The position numbers and the translations under genes are program-made. Shown here piece by piece: positions 10,514 through 20,594 of a DNA stretch of 64,000 nucleotides. The notes beneath the pieces are model-generated. The model did not search any database. It saw only the letters and a list, made by a program, of their open reading frames with translations, and had not been told where the DNA came from. The first letter of the stretch is position 1, and the number at the start of each line of letters is the position of its first letter. The stretch spans positions 158,235,465 to 158,299,464 of the forward strand of contig CP136068.1 of the NCBI GenBank assembly GCA_032622095.1, written 5' to 3'. Source of the DNA: Siphonodentalium dalli. Lineage: Eukaryota; Mollusca; Scaphopoda; Gadilida; Siphonodentaliidae.

Positions 10514-12034
10514 ATGTCCGCTGCTGCATTCTGTGACCTTGACTCCCGGCCATTCGATTCGTTCTGCGGAACACACTTCGTATCATGCTGTGCCTCGTGT
10601 CATTCGGCTGCTTATCCAGACTGTAAACTCGAAGAACTGTCGAAAGCGACAGCAAAACTGGAAGCCGATGTCAAAGAATATGATACAGTTCTTGCTAAAT
10701 TAATCTCAGAAGCCACAGAGATACAGGAATCCGTTCCCGGTTGGCTAAACAAACAGGACGCTAGAGAGAAGGATATGATAACAGAAGTTCAGCATTTATA
10801 TTCCAAGGTTCGCCGGATTGTTGATGATTGCGAACAGAATGATCTCTGTCGTGTGAGAGAGACGATGTCACAGCACACATTGTCTGCGAGGAGCATTCAT
10901 AAGATAGTAAAAGTTTTGTTTGAACTGAAGACAGAACAAGACGTATTGTCAGCAGGGATTAAGCAAGAGGCGGGTTCGTGTGCAAATGAAGGGGCGGCGA
11001 TACAAATAGGTGACATGGCTGTGACGTCAGATGTCACCTCTCAAGTATCGACAGCCGCAAAACTTCACACGTGCTCAGTCAGGCTCCGTCAGACTGTATC
11101 CAAGTCAAAACAAGTGATCAGCAATTTTGAAGAGTTGTCACCAATAAATTACGAGGCTGTGCTCAATAAAGGAGTGTTGGATTCTTTAGAGAAGGTTTTG
11201 CATAATGCCTGTACTATCGATATATGTCAGAAGCCTGTCAAGACAATCAATATATGTCAGAAGCCTGTCAAGACAATCCGTCAAATAGTTAAGGAATTTG
11301 ACTTTGCTTGCGGTGGATCTCACGCGGTCATGGCTTTTCTCGACACGAGTCCGACCTCAGATATGATTATCGCAACCAATGATCCATACACGCTCAGTGT
11401 GGTGACTCAAAGTGGTAAAACCACCAAGTCTGTCGCTATCACGACCAAAGAACGACCTGGGGGTATTTGTCATCTGAAGGATCGCATTTACCTAACGCAT
11501 TGGAATCAAGATAATATATCGGTGTATCAAAAATCAGATCTTAGTGGTCTAACATCGTTATCGGTGTCCGGGGGGTTGGGAGGTATCAGGACTGTTGGGG
11601 ACAGATTAGTCGTTGCGTGTGGAGGTGATAAGTGTGTGCGTGCGTTAACAACGAGTGGTGACGTCGTTGCTCAGTCGTCACACGTCTTTATATATCCACG
11701 GGGTTTGGCTGTATCTTCGGAGGCCGACGCCGTGTTTGTTACAGATGGTGCAGTACATCAGGTGGTAGTGTTGTCCCCGGATCTCGCGACACATCTCAGA
11801 ACGATATCGTGTGGCGGGTCTTGGCCGTGGGGTGTGTGCGTGGTTGGAACCAACATTTACGTCTGCAACAACGCCAGTTATCAAGTGATGGAACTGAGCC
11901 GTGATGGACAACGTAGTCGTTCTGTAATATCGGTAACTCGTCCCATCGGAATATGCGTCAATCCTGCCAGAATGTGCTTCATGGTTTCAAATTGTTATAA
12001 TAACTCTATTACATCATACGTTGGTCAGCTATAA
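10514..12034 (+). CDS. B-box/coiled-coil/NHL-type beta-propeller protein (RING-less TRIM-like), copy A
   Basis: Predicted protein of 506 residues. Residues about 7-37 form a divergent B-box zinc site (C-x2-D-x7-C-x2-H-x4-C-x2-C, then a further C in YPDC). Residues about 40-155 are heptad-like and charged (KLEADVKEYDTVLAKLISEA), a coiled coil. Residues about 265-506 carry repeated strand patterns such as GICHLKDRIYLTHW, PRGLAVSSEADAVFVTD and WGVCVVGTNIYVCN, as in NHL/six-bladed propellers of TRIM2/3/32/71-type proteins. No RING precedes the B-box, so ubiquitin-ligase activity is not supported; scaffold or innate-immune roles are only family-level guesses. A 27-base direct repeat encodes two copies of ICQKPVKTI (about residues 235-253). 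The start is set by the splice acceptor ctttcag at 10506: the ATG at 10466 is intronic. It is a paralogue of 36069-37610 and remains intact. Confidence 0.85.
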   Translation: MSAAAFCDLDSRPFDSFCGTHFVSCCASCHSAAYPDCKLEELSKATAKLEADVKEYDTVLAKLISEATEIQESVPGWLNKQDAREKDMITEVQHLYSKVRRIVDDCEQNDLCRVRETMSQHTLSARSIHKIVKVLFELKTEQDVLSAGIKQEAGSCANEGAAIQIGDMAVTSDVTSQVSTAAKLHTCSVRLRQTVSKSKQVISNFEELSPINYEAVLNKGVLDSLEKVLHNACTIDICQKPVKTINICQKPVKTIRQIVKEFDFACGGSHAVMAFLDTSPTSDMIIATNDPYTLSVVTQSGKTTKSVAITTKERPGGICHLKDRIYLTHWNQDNISVYQKSDLSGLTSLSVSGGLGGIRTVGDRLVVACGGDKCVRALTTSGDVVAQSSHVFIYPRGLAVSSEADAVFVTDGAVHQVVVLSPDLATHLRTISCGGSWPWGVCVVGTNIYVCNNASYQVMELSRDGQRSRSVISVTRPIGICVNPARMCFMVSNCYNNSITSYVGQL

Positions 12035-12588
12035 ACATCTAGAGAACTTTACGTACAGGTATGTTATAGTCATGATTTCTATATCGAGACGGACAAGTCA
12101 TCCGTGTACAGCTGCTCCGCCAGGTTACACTTATCACACTACGGGCGTTATCATTATGGATCGATTGGTGTCTACTTATCACATGATGGACTTTATCATT
12201 ATGGACAGCGTTGTGGATCGATCGGCATAAGTTAATGTATGGTACCAAATTAGTCGGAACGTCTTTGTTACATCAAGCATGCATGTGCCAGCTTTGCAAA
12301 TTAATGTGCGTTACGTTATGAACCTGCTATAACTTGACAGAACAGTGATGAATTAGTTACGTCGCTCGATTGGTATAATATAAGTTAATGCATGGACTCG
12401 TCGGAATTTGCTTCATGCTTGGGACCAAATTATTTGGAACGTCTATGTTACATCAAGCATGGGCCAGTTACAAAACAATATGTATTACGTTATGAACCTG
12501 CTATAACTGGACAGACAAGTAATCAGTTAGCAGCACCGGAAACTTACCAGGGATGTTCTGCAAACCTACTGTTTCATTATTCGTCGAC

Positions 12589-12838
12589 TTAACACTTCCA
12601 TGACCGGAGCTTCCTGAAATTTTGCAAAAACACTGTATCAATGCATTCTCTTAGATATGCGAGCTTCCCACGGGGAGCCTCGCATATAGAAGAAAATATA
12701 TATTGCCCTAACAATATTAATCTTGACTTTGTAAGCCAGTACATTATCTTATATATGCTAGGCTCCATATGGAGACTCGAATATATAATAGCATGTACTG
12801 GCACAGGATACTTGCAGCTCCGGTCATGAAAGGGTTAA
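12589..12838 (+). mobile_element. piggyBac-like MITE, unit 1
   Basis: Bounded by TTAA at both ends, with inverted ends of the form TTAAcacttccatgaccgg and ccggtcatgaaagggTTAA. The interior is palindromic and AT-rich (ttatatatgc...gcatata). TTAA target sites and TTAACCCTTT-type ends are typical of piggyBac-derived MITEs. It begins 555 bases after the stop codon of the B-box/NHL gene; the same position holds in copy B. Confidence 0.75.
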
Positions 12839-12877
12839 ACAGTGTGCTGATATTCAACTCAAATTCAATCTGGTCAG

Positions 12878-13147
12878 TTAACCCTTCCATGACTAGAGCT
12901 TCCTGAAATTTAGCGAAAACCCTGTGCCAATGCATTATCTTATATATATATGCGAATATCCCATAGGGAGCCTTGCATATATAAGAGAATAATTGGCCTG
13001 GCGATATTTTCTTTCACATTATTAGCCACCGCTTCCTGTTATATATGGAAGGCTCCCGTTGTGAAACTCGCTTATATAAGATAATGCACGGGCACAGAAT
13101 CTTCTATGCTTCACCATGCAGTGCAGCTCCGGTCATGAAAGGGTTAA
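12878..13147 (+). mobile_element. piggyBac-like MITE, unit 2
   Basis: TTAAcccttccatgact at the left end and ggtcatgaaagggTTAA at the right. Separated from unit 1 by about 40 bases (agtgtgctgatattcaactc...tctggtcag) that recur between units 2 and 3, so the units arose by tandem duplication of MITE plus flank and not by three separate insertions. Confidence 0.75.
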
Positions 13148-13187
13148 AATAGTGCGCTGATATTCAACTCATATTCAATCTGGTCAG

Positions 13188-13450
13188 TTAACCCTTCCAT
13201 GACTAGAGCTTCCGGAAACTTAGCGAAAACCCTGTAGCATTATCTTATATAGGGAGCCTCCCATAGGGAGCCTCGCATACATGTATATAAGATAATACAT
13301 TGGCCTAGCGATATTTACTTTGACTTTATAAGCCAGTGCTTCCTGTTATATATGGGAGGCTCCCGTTGGGAAACTCGCTTATATAAGATAATGCACTGGC
13401 ACATGATCTTTAATACTGCACCAGCGAAGCTCCCGTCATGAAAGGGTTAA
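13188..13450 (+). mobile_element. piggyBac-like MITE, unit 3
   Basis: Same ends as units 1 and 2 (TTAAcccttccatgact ... gtcatgaaagggTTAA) and the same internal palindromic TA-rich blocks (ttatataggg, ctcgcatacatgtatataag). Confidence 0.75.
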
Positions 13451-13539
13451 CAGGTTTGTATGTAAATGACAGCTATATGCTACATGTTACATGCTTTATA
13501 AATTTTAATAGAATAGAGGAAATAAAGATATAATAATTA

Positions 13540-13900
13540 AAATGATATGAAACACTCCAGTATGGTGATCAAATAGAAATTGAGAATACTCTTTCTCAAA
13601 TTAGTTATTTTTTACGAATTATTATTATTATCATTTATTAATCCAAATTGAAAATACACTCGATCATTCTTGTATATTAAATTAATTAAATGCAATGACT
13701 CTTGATTGCGAAGTAATTTGTGTTATGTAATAGCCAATAGTTGCTTCCCGAATCGAGATGTAAATATTTACAATTGAGCGCAATTCAAACGATGATTTCT
13801 ATGGAGTGGTATGGTCGATTACTTTGAAATTTTCGGCGATGTTAGTAGAATGCTACATTCCCCATGTTAGCATAGTGCCTGGGTACCAACATATTAATTT
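13540..13900 (+). repeat. Dispersed repeat R7, copy in duplication A
   Basis: Starts gaaacactccagtatggtga and contains caaatagaaattgaga, attaatccaaattgaaaat, tcccgaatcgag, one copy of tttctatggagtggtatgg and gatgttagtagaatgcta. Homologous copies are 46622-46915 (+), 46985-47465 (+) and 47655-47968 (-). It lies next to the MITE block here but is separated from it by the 7.76-kb minisatellite in duplication B. Confidence 0.8.
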
Positions 13901-13924
13901 CACACACCGAACAAGAATTTATTG

Positions 13925-14690
13925 TTTTAGATCAACAGTAGCATATTATTCTACTTCTGGTCAAAATGTTGGTATGAAATGGTCATTCGTTGGACATTTT
14001 CCAACATTAGGGGGGGGGGGGTCAGGTTGGATATTTGCAACAGTCGGAAAGCTTGAAGTATAAGTTGGTAAGTTCCAACCCAATGGGGGGGGGGTGCAAA
14101 TGGATTTTTGTGAACCTGGGTGTTTGGTGTCTGGTCCACTTAGGGGTGGGGTGCAGTTGGAAATAATTTCAAGTGGATACCCCCATCTCTAACCACGTCC
14201 CTGGAACTTAAAATTGTATTTAAAATTAAAATAAATTGACTGACATTTCCACTTTTGTCCTGCGACCCTAGAATAAGCTTTACTTTTATGCTTGTACATT
14301 TGGGAGTTGCAGCTCACAATCACAAGACCACAACTTGTATCGGTATACTAGTAACTCAAAGCTTTATTCTCCAACTAATGTACAACCTTTGGGCCAACAT
14401 GTACCTGTGTTCCAGCACTATATAGACTGTACTGTGCATATAAACGAAACAAAACATTTTAGATGTGGAATTGCTATAAGACTAGATAGTACATACATGT
14501 ATCTGATAATTCATATATATAATATCATCCTATTATTTCTTGAATAGAACGACTTGAATAAAACAAGGAACTTATAATTACGAACACATCAGGAGAAACA
14601 CTCAGGTTCGCGTGAATTCGGTCAACGATGAAAGCTACACGATGACGTTACTCGCCTAGTTTCGTTGAAATCGACATTTAGTATATAGAG
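13925..14690 (+). repeat. Dispersed element E1, copy 2 (3'-shortened)
   Basis: Colinear with 880-2080 minus the extra segment of copy 1. It has the same poly-G tracts (around 14011 and 14084), the ctggaactta block, tgactgacatttccac, and the block reading acgaaacaaaacattttaga. Homology fades near 14690. No gene. Confidence 0.75.
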
Positions 14691-15099
14691 GCTCTACAAA
14701 TTTCAAACATCAGTTAATGATTCAAGAGGAAAGTGTTAAAAATCGTCACATTTCCGAATTTCGGCGGCCATCTTGGCTTGTGGTGGTTACGTTTTCTGTC
14801 AAGTGGAAGTATGGTGTATTAGCTTACCATCAGTGGTGAGATATTCAATTTTCTATCATAAATGCACTAGTATCTACTAATCAGACTGACTCAGGGCCAA
14901 CTCTGAAATGTTGGACGGCGGCCATCTTGATGACGTCATAAATCAACGCAGTCGCTACCCCCAGAGTCGCTATTTGGTGGGAGAATCTTGATTCAGATTA
15001 TGGATTAGTCCACGTACGACTTGGTTCGGTAAACGAACAGACCAGAATCAGTAAACGAACTAAACAAACCGTAATCGTAATCAATCGTTATTTCGTCGT

Positions 15100-15960
15100 A
15101 ATCCGGATTCAGTTTCTGATTCCGATTACGGACTCAAATGTTCGTAATGTAAACAAACCGAGATTTCGTCACCTCTGAGTTTAAAACACAATAAAACATC
15201 AGAATCCGTCCCTTGTGTACAAATTATTGCAGAATATAAACGATATATAACTAACAATTTTAAATGCGGAGACAAATTTGTGTTATCAAGTGTAAACGGG
15301 GAGAATATTACTGAAATTAGCCAAATAATAATGTTATTGATAGTAACGCTGGGGAGCACTTCGGTTGATCGCGAAATTGAAGCAAATAATTGTCAATTTC
15401 ATTGTCACTTTCATCATGTTCGTTTCATAATTACATCCATAAAATACCGCCCGAACGCATGTCGACTTCAAATTCGGCGGATACGTCACCATTGACCGAA
15501 ATCACGTGAACCTCCATGTATTTATATCTTCTGCTTTTTCGTTATTATGTGTTCCTTTTTCAAGAAATAGTATGATTATATGATATCGATGGATTATCAG
15601 ATACACGTATGTACTATACAGTCTGATAGCAATTTCATATTTAAAATGTTTTGTTTCGTTAAATGCAGTCGTTTTGCACAATAGTCTCTGTATAGTGCAG
15701 AAACACAGGCATGTTTTGGCCAATCTGCTGTACATTAAGCTTTGACCATGACGCCACAGTTGTGAACGTGCACGTAAACTGCATCTTCCAATCGCACAAA
15801 CAAAATGTAAAGCTTATTCTAGGATCTCAGGACTATATAGTGGAAATGTCAGTCAAATTATTGATTAAGTACCCACACGTACAAGTTCTAGGAACGTGGC
15901 TAGAGGTTTCACATGGGAGCTAGTGCTCCATCAAATTTCCGGCCAACTGCACCCCCCCCC
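15100..15960 (-). repeat. Dispersed element E1, copy 3 (inverted)
   Basis: Read on the minus strand it follows copy 1 from the poly-G block (here poly-C at about 15952-15960) to the block encoding KLRGDEISVCLHY (15126-15240). With copy 2 it makes an inverted pair with arms of roughly 750-850 bases around a 400-base spacer, which would extrude or fold readily. Confidence 0.75.
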
Positions 15961-17299
15961 CTTAGAACTAAACATCAAACTCACAGGTTCTCAGAATTCC
16001 ATTTCCACCCCCTTGGAAATATTCAACCTGACACACCCTAAGATTGGAAAATTACCAACTGTTACTCTTTGAAAAATAAAACAATGAGAACAATTCCAAC
16101 ATATATATGGTGTCAAATTAATGTCAAACTAATGTTGTGTCAGGCATGGAATTTCCAACTTCTGGAAATGTACAAAAGTTTAGTTTAAACATATTTATTT
16201 GTTAAATTTAGATAACACACGATATATAACACATACCTTTGTTTATACAGACAATGGGATTGGAGGACAAGTGCTGACTCACTTAATGGTACCCCCTCTC
16301 CTATATGTTATTACACTGAATAATAACAATTAGTAATGGCAAAGCAACATGACTACCAAAACAAGTTGAACATATAATACAGATCACCGGTCACCCACTC
16401 CCCGAGTTAGTCATAAGTTTGTATATGTATTTGTTTAAAATCGGGTTTGTTTGTTGCGTTTGCTGGCTTGTACGTATCATTATTTGGAATAGTTATTCAA
16501 AAGAATCCTGATTTTCCACACGTATGAATGACTGCACAGCTAAGAAAATTGTACCACAGTTCCAAGAGGGGGGGGGTGGTCGAGACACCCCAACCAACCC
16601 ATGTCGCCATGTCCCTGTACAACTGACAAGTTTCGTGTTTTCTCCACAACGTCTTCGGAATTTGATTCAGGAGATCTAGAGATGGGTTCATATATAATTA
16701 ATGCGCTGCTCATTATGATCTCAAATTTATAATATAAGTGCCGAAAAGGATCAACATGGCAACCGTTTAGGAAGTCATGAATCAAGCGCTAGCAACTGAT
16801 GACGCTCTCTTGTGTCATTTAGACCCTTCCTAAATATGGGTATTCTTTTTTAAATGTTCAAAATTATCTATTTTGGCTATTTAAATTTACTTGGTATGTA
16901 CGTTTCAAATCTGTTCCAATTTCTGTAAACCGCTCCTGGATCATGCCTCACAAATCTTAGATCATGACAGACGAGGAAACCTGTACCTGTACAAATTGGG
17001 CAACAGAACCATAAAACATCCCCTTATCTTTAATATGTCTTAAAGCTACGTTCCTTTTCTATCGTGATATGCATACACCTATTTTATAAACATATCACGT
17101 GGAAAATTACATGTATGATGGCAGAATGTTCAGCCATTTTACTATCCTGTATCCTTTGTTGACTTGTAGATAGCCGAGGGGTCACTATCGGTTACAAGTC
17201 GATCCTTTATACTAGTATTTGCCTGCTAGTCCGGAGGGTCGGTGTGGTGCTATGAACCTATTTTGAAGTTATTTGGTCTGACATCCTCTTTACCATGCT
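15961..17299. other. No gene seen; short Rep-X-like fragment
   Basis: Mostly AT-rich sequence without coding signal. Around 16682-16740 a fragment (ggttcatatataattaatg, attatgatctcaaattt) resembles the start of Rep-X (3640-3700 and 17350-17400). Short minus-strand frames at 16497-16785 cross it and are not supported. Confidence 0.45.
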
Positions 17300-18290
17300 G
17301 GCATAAACCATAAAACATAGCGTGTCAATTTGACATAATAATTAAACGATGGGTTCATATATAATTAATGAGCTACTAATTATGATCTGAAATTTCTAAT
17401 ATCGAGGTTTCTAGTGATCATTGAACGTTTTATTCCAGTTGATGTCCTGATGGTAGTAGATTCTTGGAGTGTTGGCACGTCACGAAGCTTCGGTACATTC
17501 CACGAAGCTTCGTACAATGGATGAAAAACCACAGCAGCGTTGGGGTTAAGGATACCTTGATCAACTTCACGTTGAATTTTCTATTGTTGAACAGCTTAAT
17601 GTCGCGACGCTTCGGTGCATTCATGTTTCTGTGGACGCCAATTGTATGCATAAATCTAATTTAAAATATAGTAGCGGTAACCGGTTTATTTTCATTATCA
17701 AGTGAAGTTATATTTAGAAATGACTCAGATACGATGTGGACTTTGGACTCTATAGCTGCTTGTTCGTATCGTTGAACTGGAATTCTAATTCCCTTCTTAA
17801 TAATTTCTCACTGGAACAGATTTTACTTGTGGCGGCTCATTCTTGTTATTGGTAAGTAAAGCTGCACACCTCTCTAATTTGCCAAAAACTTGAGACGGAA
17901 GCATAATTTTGAGTTTCATTGAAGCTTTCGACGACGCCGTGCGATAATGTAGAGTTATCCTTCTTATAGCAGATCGGCTTTGGCCAAAGATGTGACCTGA
18001 CTCCGCTAGGCGTAGAACAAGTTTGGACCGATTTATTTATAATCAGTATCACATCAGATTTTACTTGTGGCTGCGCACTCTTGTTATTGGTAGGTACTAG
18101 GTGAAGCTACTCACCTGTCTCATTTGCCAAAAACTGGAAGTAAGAAACATCGTATAATTTTGAGTTTCACTGAAGCCTTGAATGACCCCGTGTGATAATA
18201 TAGAGTTATCCTTCTTATAGTAGAGAGGATTAGGTAGAACATTGTGACCTGGGCCCCGGCCCTGTGCTGCCGTAAAATGGTTGAAAATAC
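17300..18290 (+). repeat. Dispersed element Rep-X, copy 2, with an internal duplication
   Basis: 17300-17950 matches 3590-4290. The segment from attttacttgtggcggctca to gttatccttcttatag is present twice (17820-17970 and 18055-18220). The second ends in cgtgtgataatatagagtta, the uninterrupted form of the site occupied by the Helitron at 31654-32376. Confidence 0.8.
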
Positions 18291-18530
18291 GTTATCATGA
18301 AATTTTGAAATAATCACAAACTTCATCTGGCTGACTTTGCCAAGTTTCAGCTTAATTTGTCATTTGTGTATTGACCAAGCATAATATGATGAAATAAATT
18401 ATATTGGGTGCTGCTATGAAAACCAGCCAAGCATTTTATTAAATATATTCACAGGTATGTTTCCATTCAACCGTAGTTTGTAGGACTGACGTTGACCAAT
18501 GCCACCATTCTGTTACATTGAACATTGGCG
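18280..18530 (+). repeat. 250-bp repeat downstream of Rep-X, copy 1
   Basis: aaatacgttatcatgaa, cctgactttgcc-like, aaaccagccaagcatttta, ttccattcaac and gacgttgaccaa-like blocks recur in the same order at 18745-19020 and, degraded, at 32400-32530. Noncoding. Confidence 0.75.
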
Positions 18531-18700
18531 ACATTATGTCGCTTCCGATCCTCTCGGCGATCGATATAATGTCGCATATTTTGTCGCTTCTGTCGCATTC
18601 GATCCTTTCGGCGCGTGACTAATGTCGCATGTTTTGTCGCTTTCGGCGCGTGACTAATGTCGCATGTTTTGTCGTTTTTGGTGCGCGACATTAGCAAGAC
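18530..18700 (+). repeat. Short GTCGC-rich tandem repeat
   Basis: About five degenerate units containing taatgtcgcatgttttgtcg and ttcggcgcgtgac. The unit length is irregular, about 30-40 bases. The block is more CG-rich than its surroundings. A piece of the same unit reappears right of the TIR element, at 19515-19585. Confidence 0.7.
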
Positions 18701-18744
18701 GTACTCCTATAGCAGGGTTCCATAATTTCCCCTTCGTTTTATCG

Positions 18745-19021
18745 ATGAATAAAAATACGTTATCATGAATTTTTTTTAATAATCACAAACTAAATGTGCC
18801 TGACTTTGCCCAGTTTGAGCTTAATTTATCAGTTATGGATTGCCCAAACATAATATTATGGCATAAATTATATGGGTGCTGCAGCGAAAACCAGCCAAGC
18901 ATTTTATGTCGAATTTCGTTAAGTGTGAGAAATATTCACAGGAATTTTGTTCCATTCAACTGCAGTTTGTTGGACAGGCGTTGACCAAAACCACCATTCA
19001 TTTATATCTAACATTTGCGAC
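18745..19021 (+). repeat. 250-bp repeat downstream of Rep-X, copy 2
   Basis: Second copy of 18280-18530. Its homology to copy 1 is broken at 19027 by the TIR element and resumes at about 19512, which identifies the insertion site. Confidence 0.75.
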
Positions 19022-19511
19022 GTAATCAGGTCTGGTAATTCCCAAATATAGCTACAATAGCCAGCATCATGTAGCTATTGTAGCTACATATGGCTATTGA
19101 TGATGGATGGATCTGATTGAAGAGAGATAACCCAATATAACAAACAATCATTTAAATATACAAGAACATGATTTGATTCTACTCTTGGTAAATAAATATT
19201 GTTTGACATTTCCACGAATAATTAACAAAATATTCCAACATTGTTACTTTTTCCTAACAACTGCACCTAAATAGAAGGATATATCATATATGGATGGATC
19301 TGAGTCCCATATCATATAGCATAACCAACTTCAAAACATGTGCTTAGCTATATGCTTCTCGGATATTCCGCTAGCTGGTGCAACCGAAATGTCATCGGCA
19401 GTGGTTGCAATGCAAATTGGTAAAATATATTATTTCACGATAGTCAAATGTAGCTACAATAGCTACATATAGCTATTGTAGATATAATTGGGAATTGCAA
19501 GGCCTGGTAAT
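19022..19511. mobile_element. Nonautonomous TIR element with 5-bp target duplication (GTAAT)
   Basis: Left end (19027) caggtctggtaattcccaaa and right end (to 19506) ttgggaattgcaaggcctg are inverted repeats that continue about 35 bases into tagctacaatag/ctattgtagat. GTAAT flanks both sides (19022-19026, 19507-19511). The interior is AT-rich with further tagcta/tagcta palindromes and no reading frame. Superfamily is undetermined. A fragment of its right end lies at 48010-48115. Confidence 0.7.
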
Positions 19512-19650
19512 GTTCTTCTGTCGCTTTCGATGCGCGTGAGTTTTAATGTCGCATGTATTGTCACATTCGGTGCGCGACATTATCAAGTGGCCCTACAGTC
19601 TAACTGTCTTATCGTAGTATTCCATATTTTTCTCTTCGTTTTCTCAACAA

Positions 19651-20232
19651 TTAGACTACTTATTTATGTGGGCAGTAGCCTCTATACGGGCGCCTGTGGC
19701 GCATAAGATACTATGGGTGGCGGGATGGGGTGGTGGGTGGGATATAATTAGACTACTTATTTATGTGGGCAGTAGCCTCTATACGGGCGCCTGTGGCGCA
19801 TAAGATACTATGGGTGGCGGGATGGGGTGGTGGGTGGGATATAATTAGACTACTTATTTATGTGGGCAGTAGCCTCTATATGGGCGCCTGTGGCGCATAA
19901 GATACTATGGGTGGCGGGATGGGGTGGTGGGTGGGATATAATTAGACTACTTATTTATGTGGGCAGTAGCCTCTATACGGGCGCCTGTGGCGCATAAGAT
20001 ACTCTGGGTGGCGGGATGTGGTGGTGGGTGGGATATAATTATACTACTTATTTATGTGGGCAGTAGCCTCTATACGGGCGCCTGTGGCGCATAAGATACT
20101 ATGGGTGGCGGGATGGGGTAGTGGGTGGGATATAATTAGACTACTTATTTATGTGGGCAGTAGCCTCTATAAGAGCGCCTGCGGCGCATAAGATACTATG
20201 GGTGGCGGGATGGGGTGGTGGGTGGGATATCA
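19651..20232 (+). repeat. 97-bp tandem repeat, six copies
   Basis: Units start at 19651, 19748, 19845, 19942, 20039 and 20136. Each contains ttagactacttatttatg, gggcagtagcctctata, gcgcctgtggcgcataag and gggtggcgggatggggt. The copies are nearly identical, with single-base variants such as tatgg for tacgg in unit 3 and atactac in unit 5, indicating recent amplification. Confidence 0.95.
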
Positions 20233-20279
20233 TTAATGTTCGTGTAGGTGTATCGTACTGCAACATAATTATGGCGACC

Positions 20280-20410
20280 TATTTATTTATGTCGTGTTAT
20301 ACAGCCGTACTATCCACTCATCCATAATACATCTACAAACTGGATTTTATGGAACTAGTACTATGAAAATTCACACGGGATACTGGTGGGAGTTCCCCGA
20401 CTACATGTAG
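20280..20410 (+). repeat. Rep-X-type array flanks joined over a single array unit
   Basis: The sequence gtgttatacagccg...cactcatc, ataatacatctac, then ggattttat...acgggatactggtgg and agttccccgac is the left and right flank of the G-rich arrays at 29030-30170 and 30545-31310, but with about one array unit between them. It may be the unexpanded form of the same element. Confidence 0.6.
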
Positions 20411-20460
20411 TTATAGCGCCCGCTTTCCCGCGGCGAAGCCGCGGAAGCGAAGCGACCAGG

Positions 20461-20594
20461 GTATACGTTAGTCCCAGTCTTCTCGTACTAAAACCAGCTA
20501 AGATATTGGGATGGCGATTTGCTGTTAAAGACCGGCACCTCCATCCCAATATCTTAGCCGGTTTTAGTACGAGAAGACTTGGACTAGGTATACG
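20461..20594. repeat. Hairpin with 53-54-bp arms
   Basis: Arms 20461-20514 and 20541-20594 are reverse complements (shared core ttctcgtactaaaacc, ctaagatattgggatgg) with a 26-base loop, very few mismatches and an imperfect outer end. The opposed short open frames across it are the same sequence read twice. Just upstream, 20427-20445 is another CG-rich inverted motif (ccgcggcgaagccgcgg). Confidence 0.9.

Larger units (their letters stand above)
8160..13540 (+). repeat. Segmental duplication, copy A (contains a B-box/NHL gene)
   Basis: The order of features matches 33846-38755: a leader block (cttcgaagacgcccatacat, gtccttgttctaatagttt, tttcagaacgaaaac), the 20-bp minisatellite, two putative upstream exons, a TGACT-rich stretch, the B-box/NHL reading frame, and TTAA-flanked MITEs. 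The homology appears to continue past 13540 into a block that in copy B lies beyond the 7.76-kb array (46985-47465). Copies differ by substitutions, small indels, tandem-array length and one retroposon-like insertion, so the duplication is not very recent but still easily aligned. Confidence 0.9.

Noticed and set aside
13925-15960. A single transposon with ~800-bp terminal inverted repeats
   Set aside because: Copy 1 at 781-2400 is a colinear single-orientation element covering the same sequence, so two inverted E1 copies explain the pattern better.
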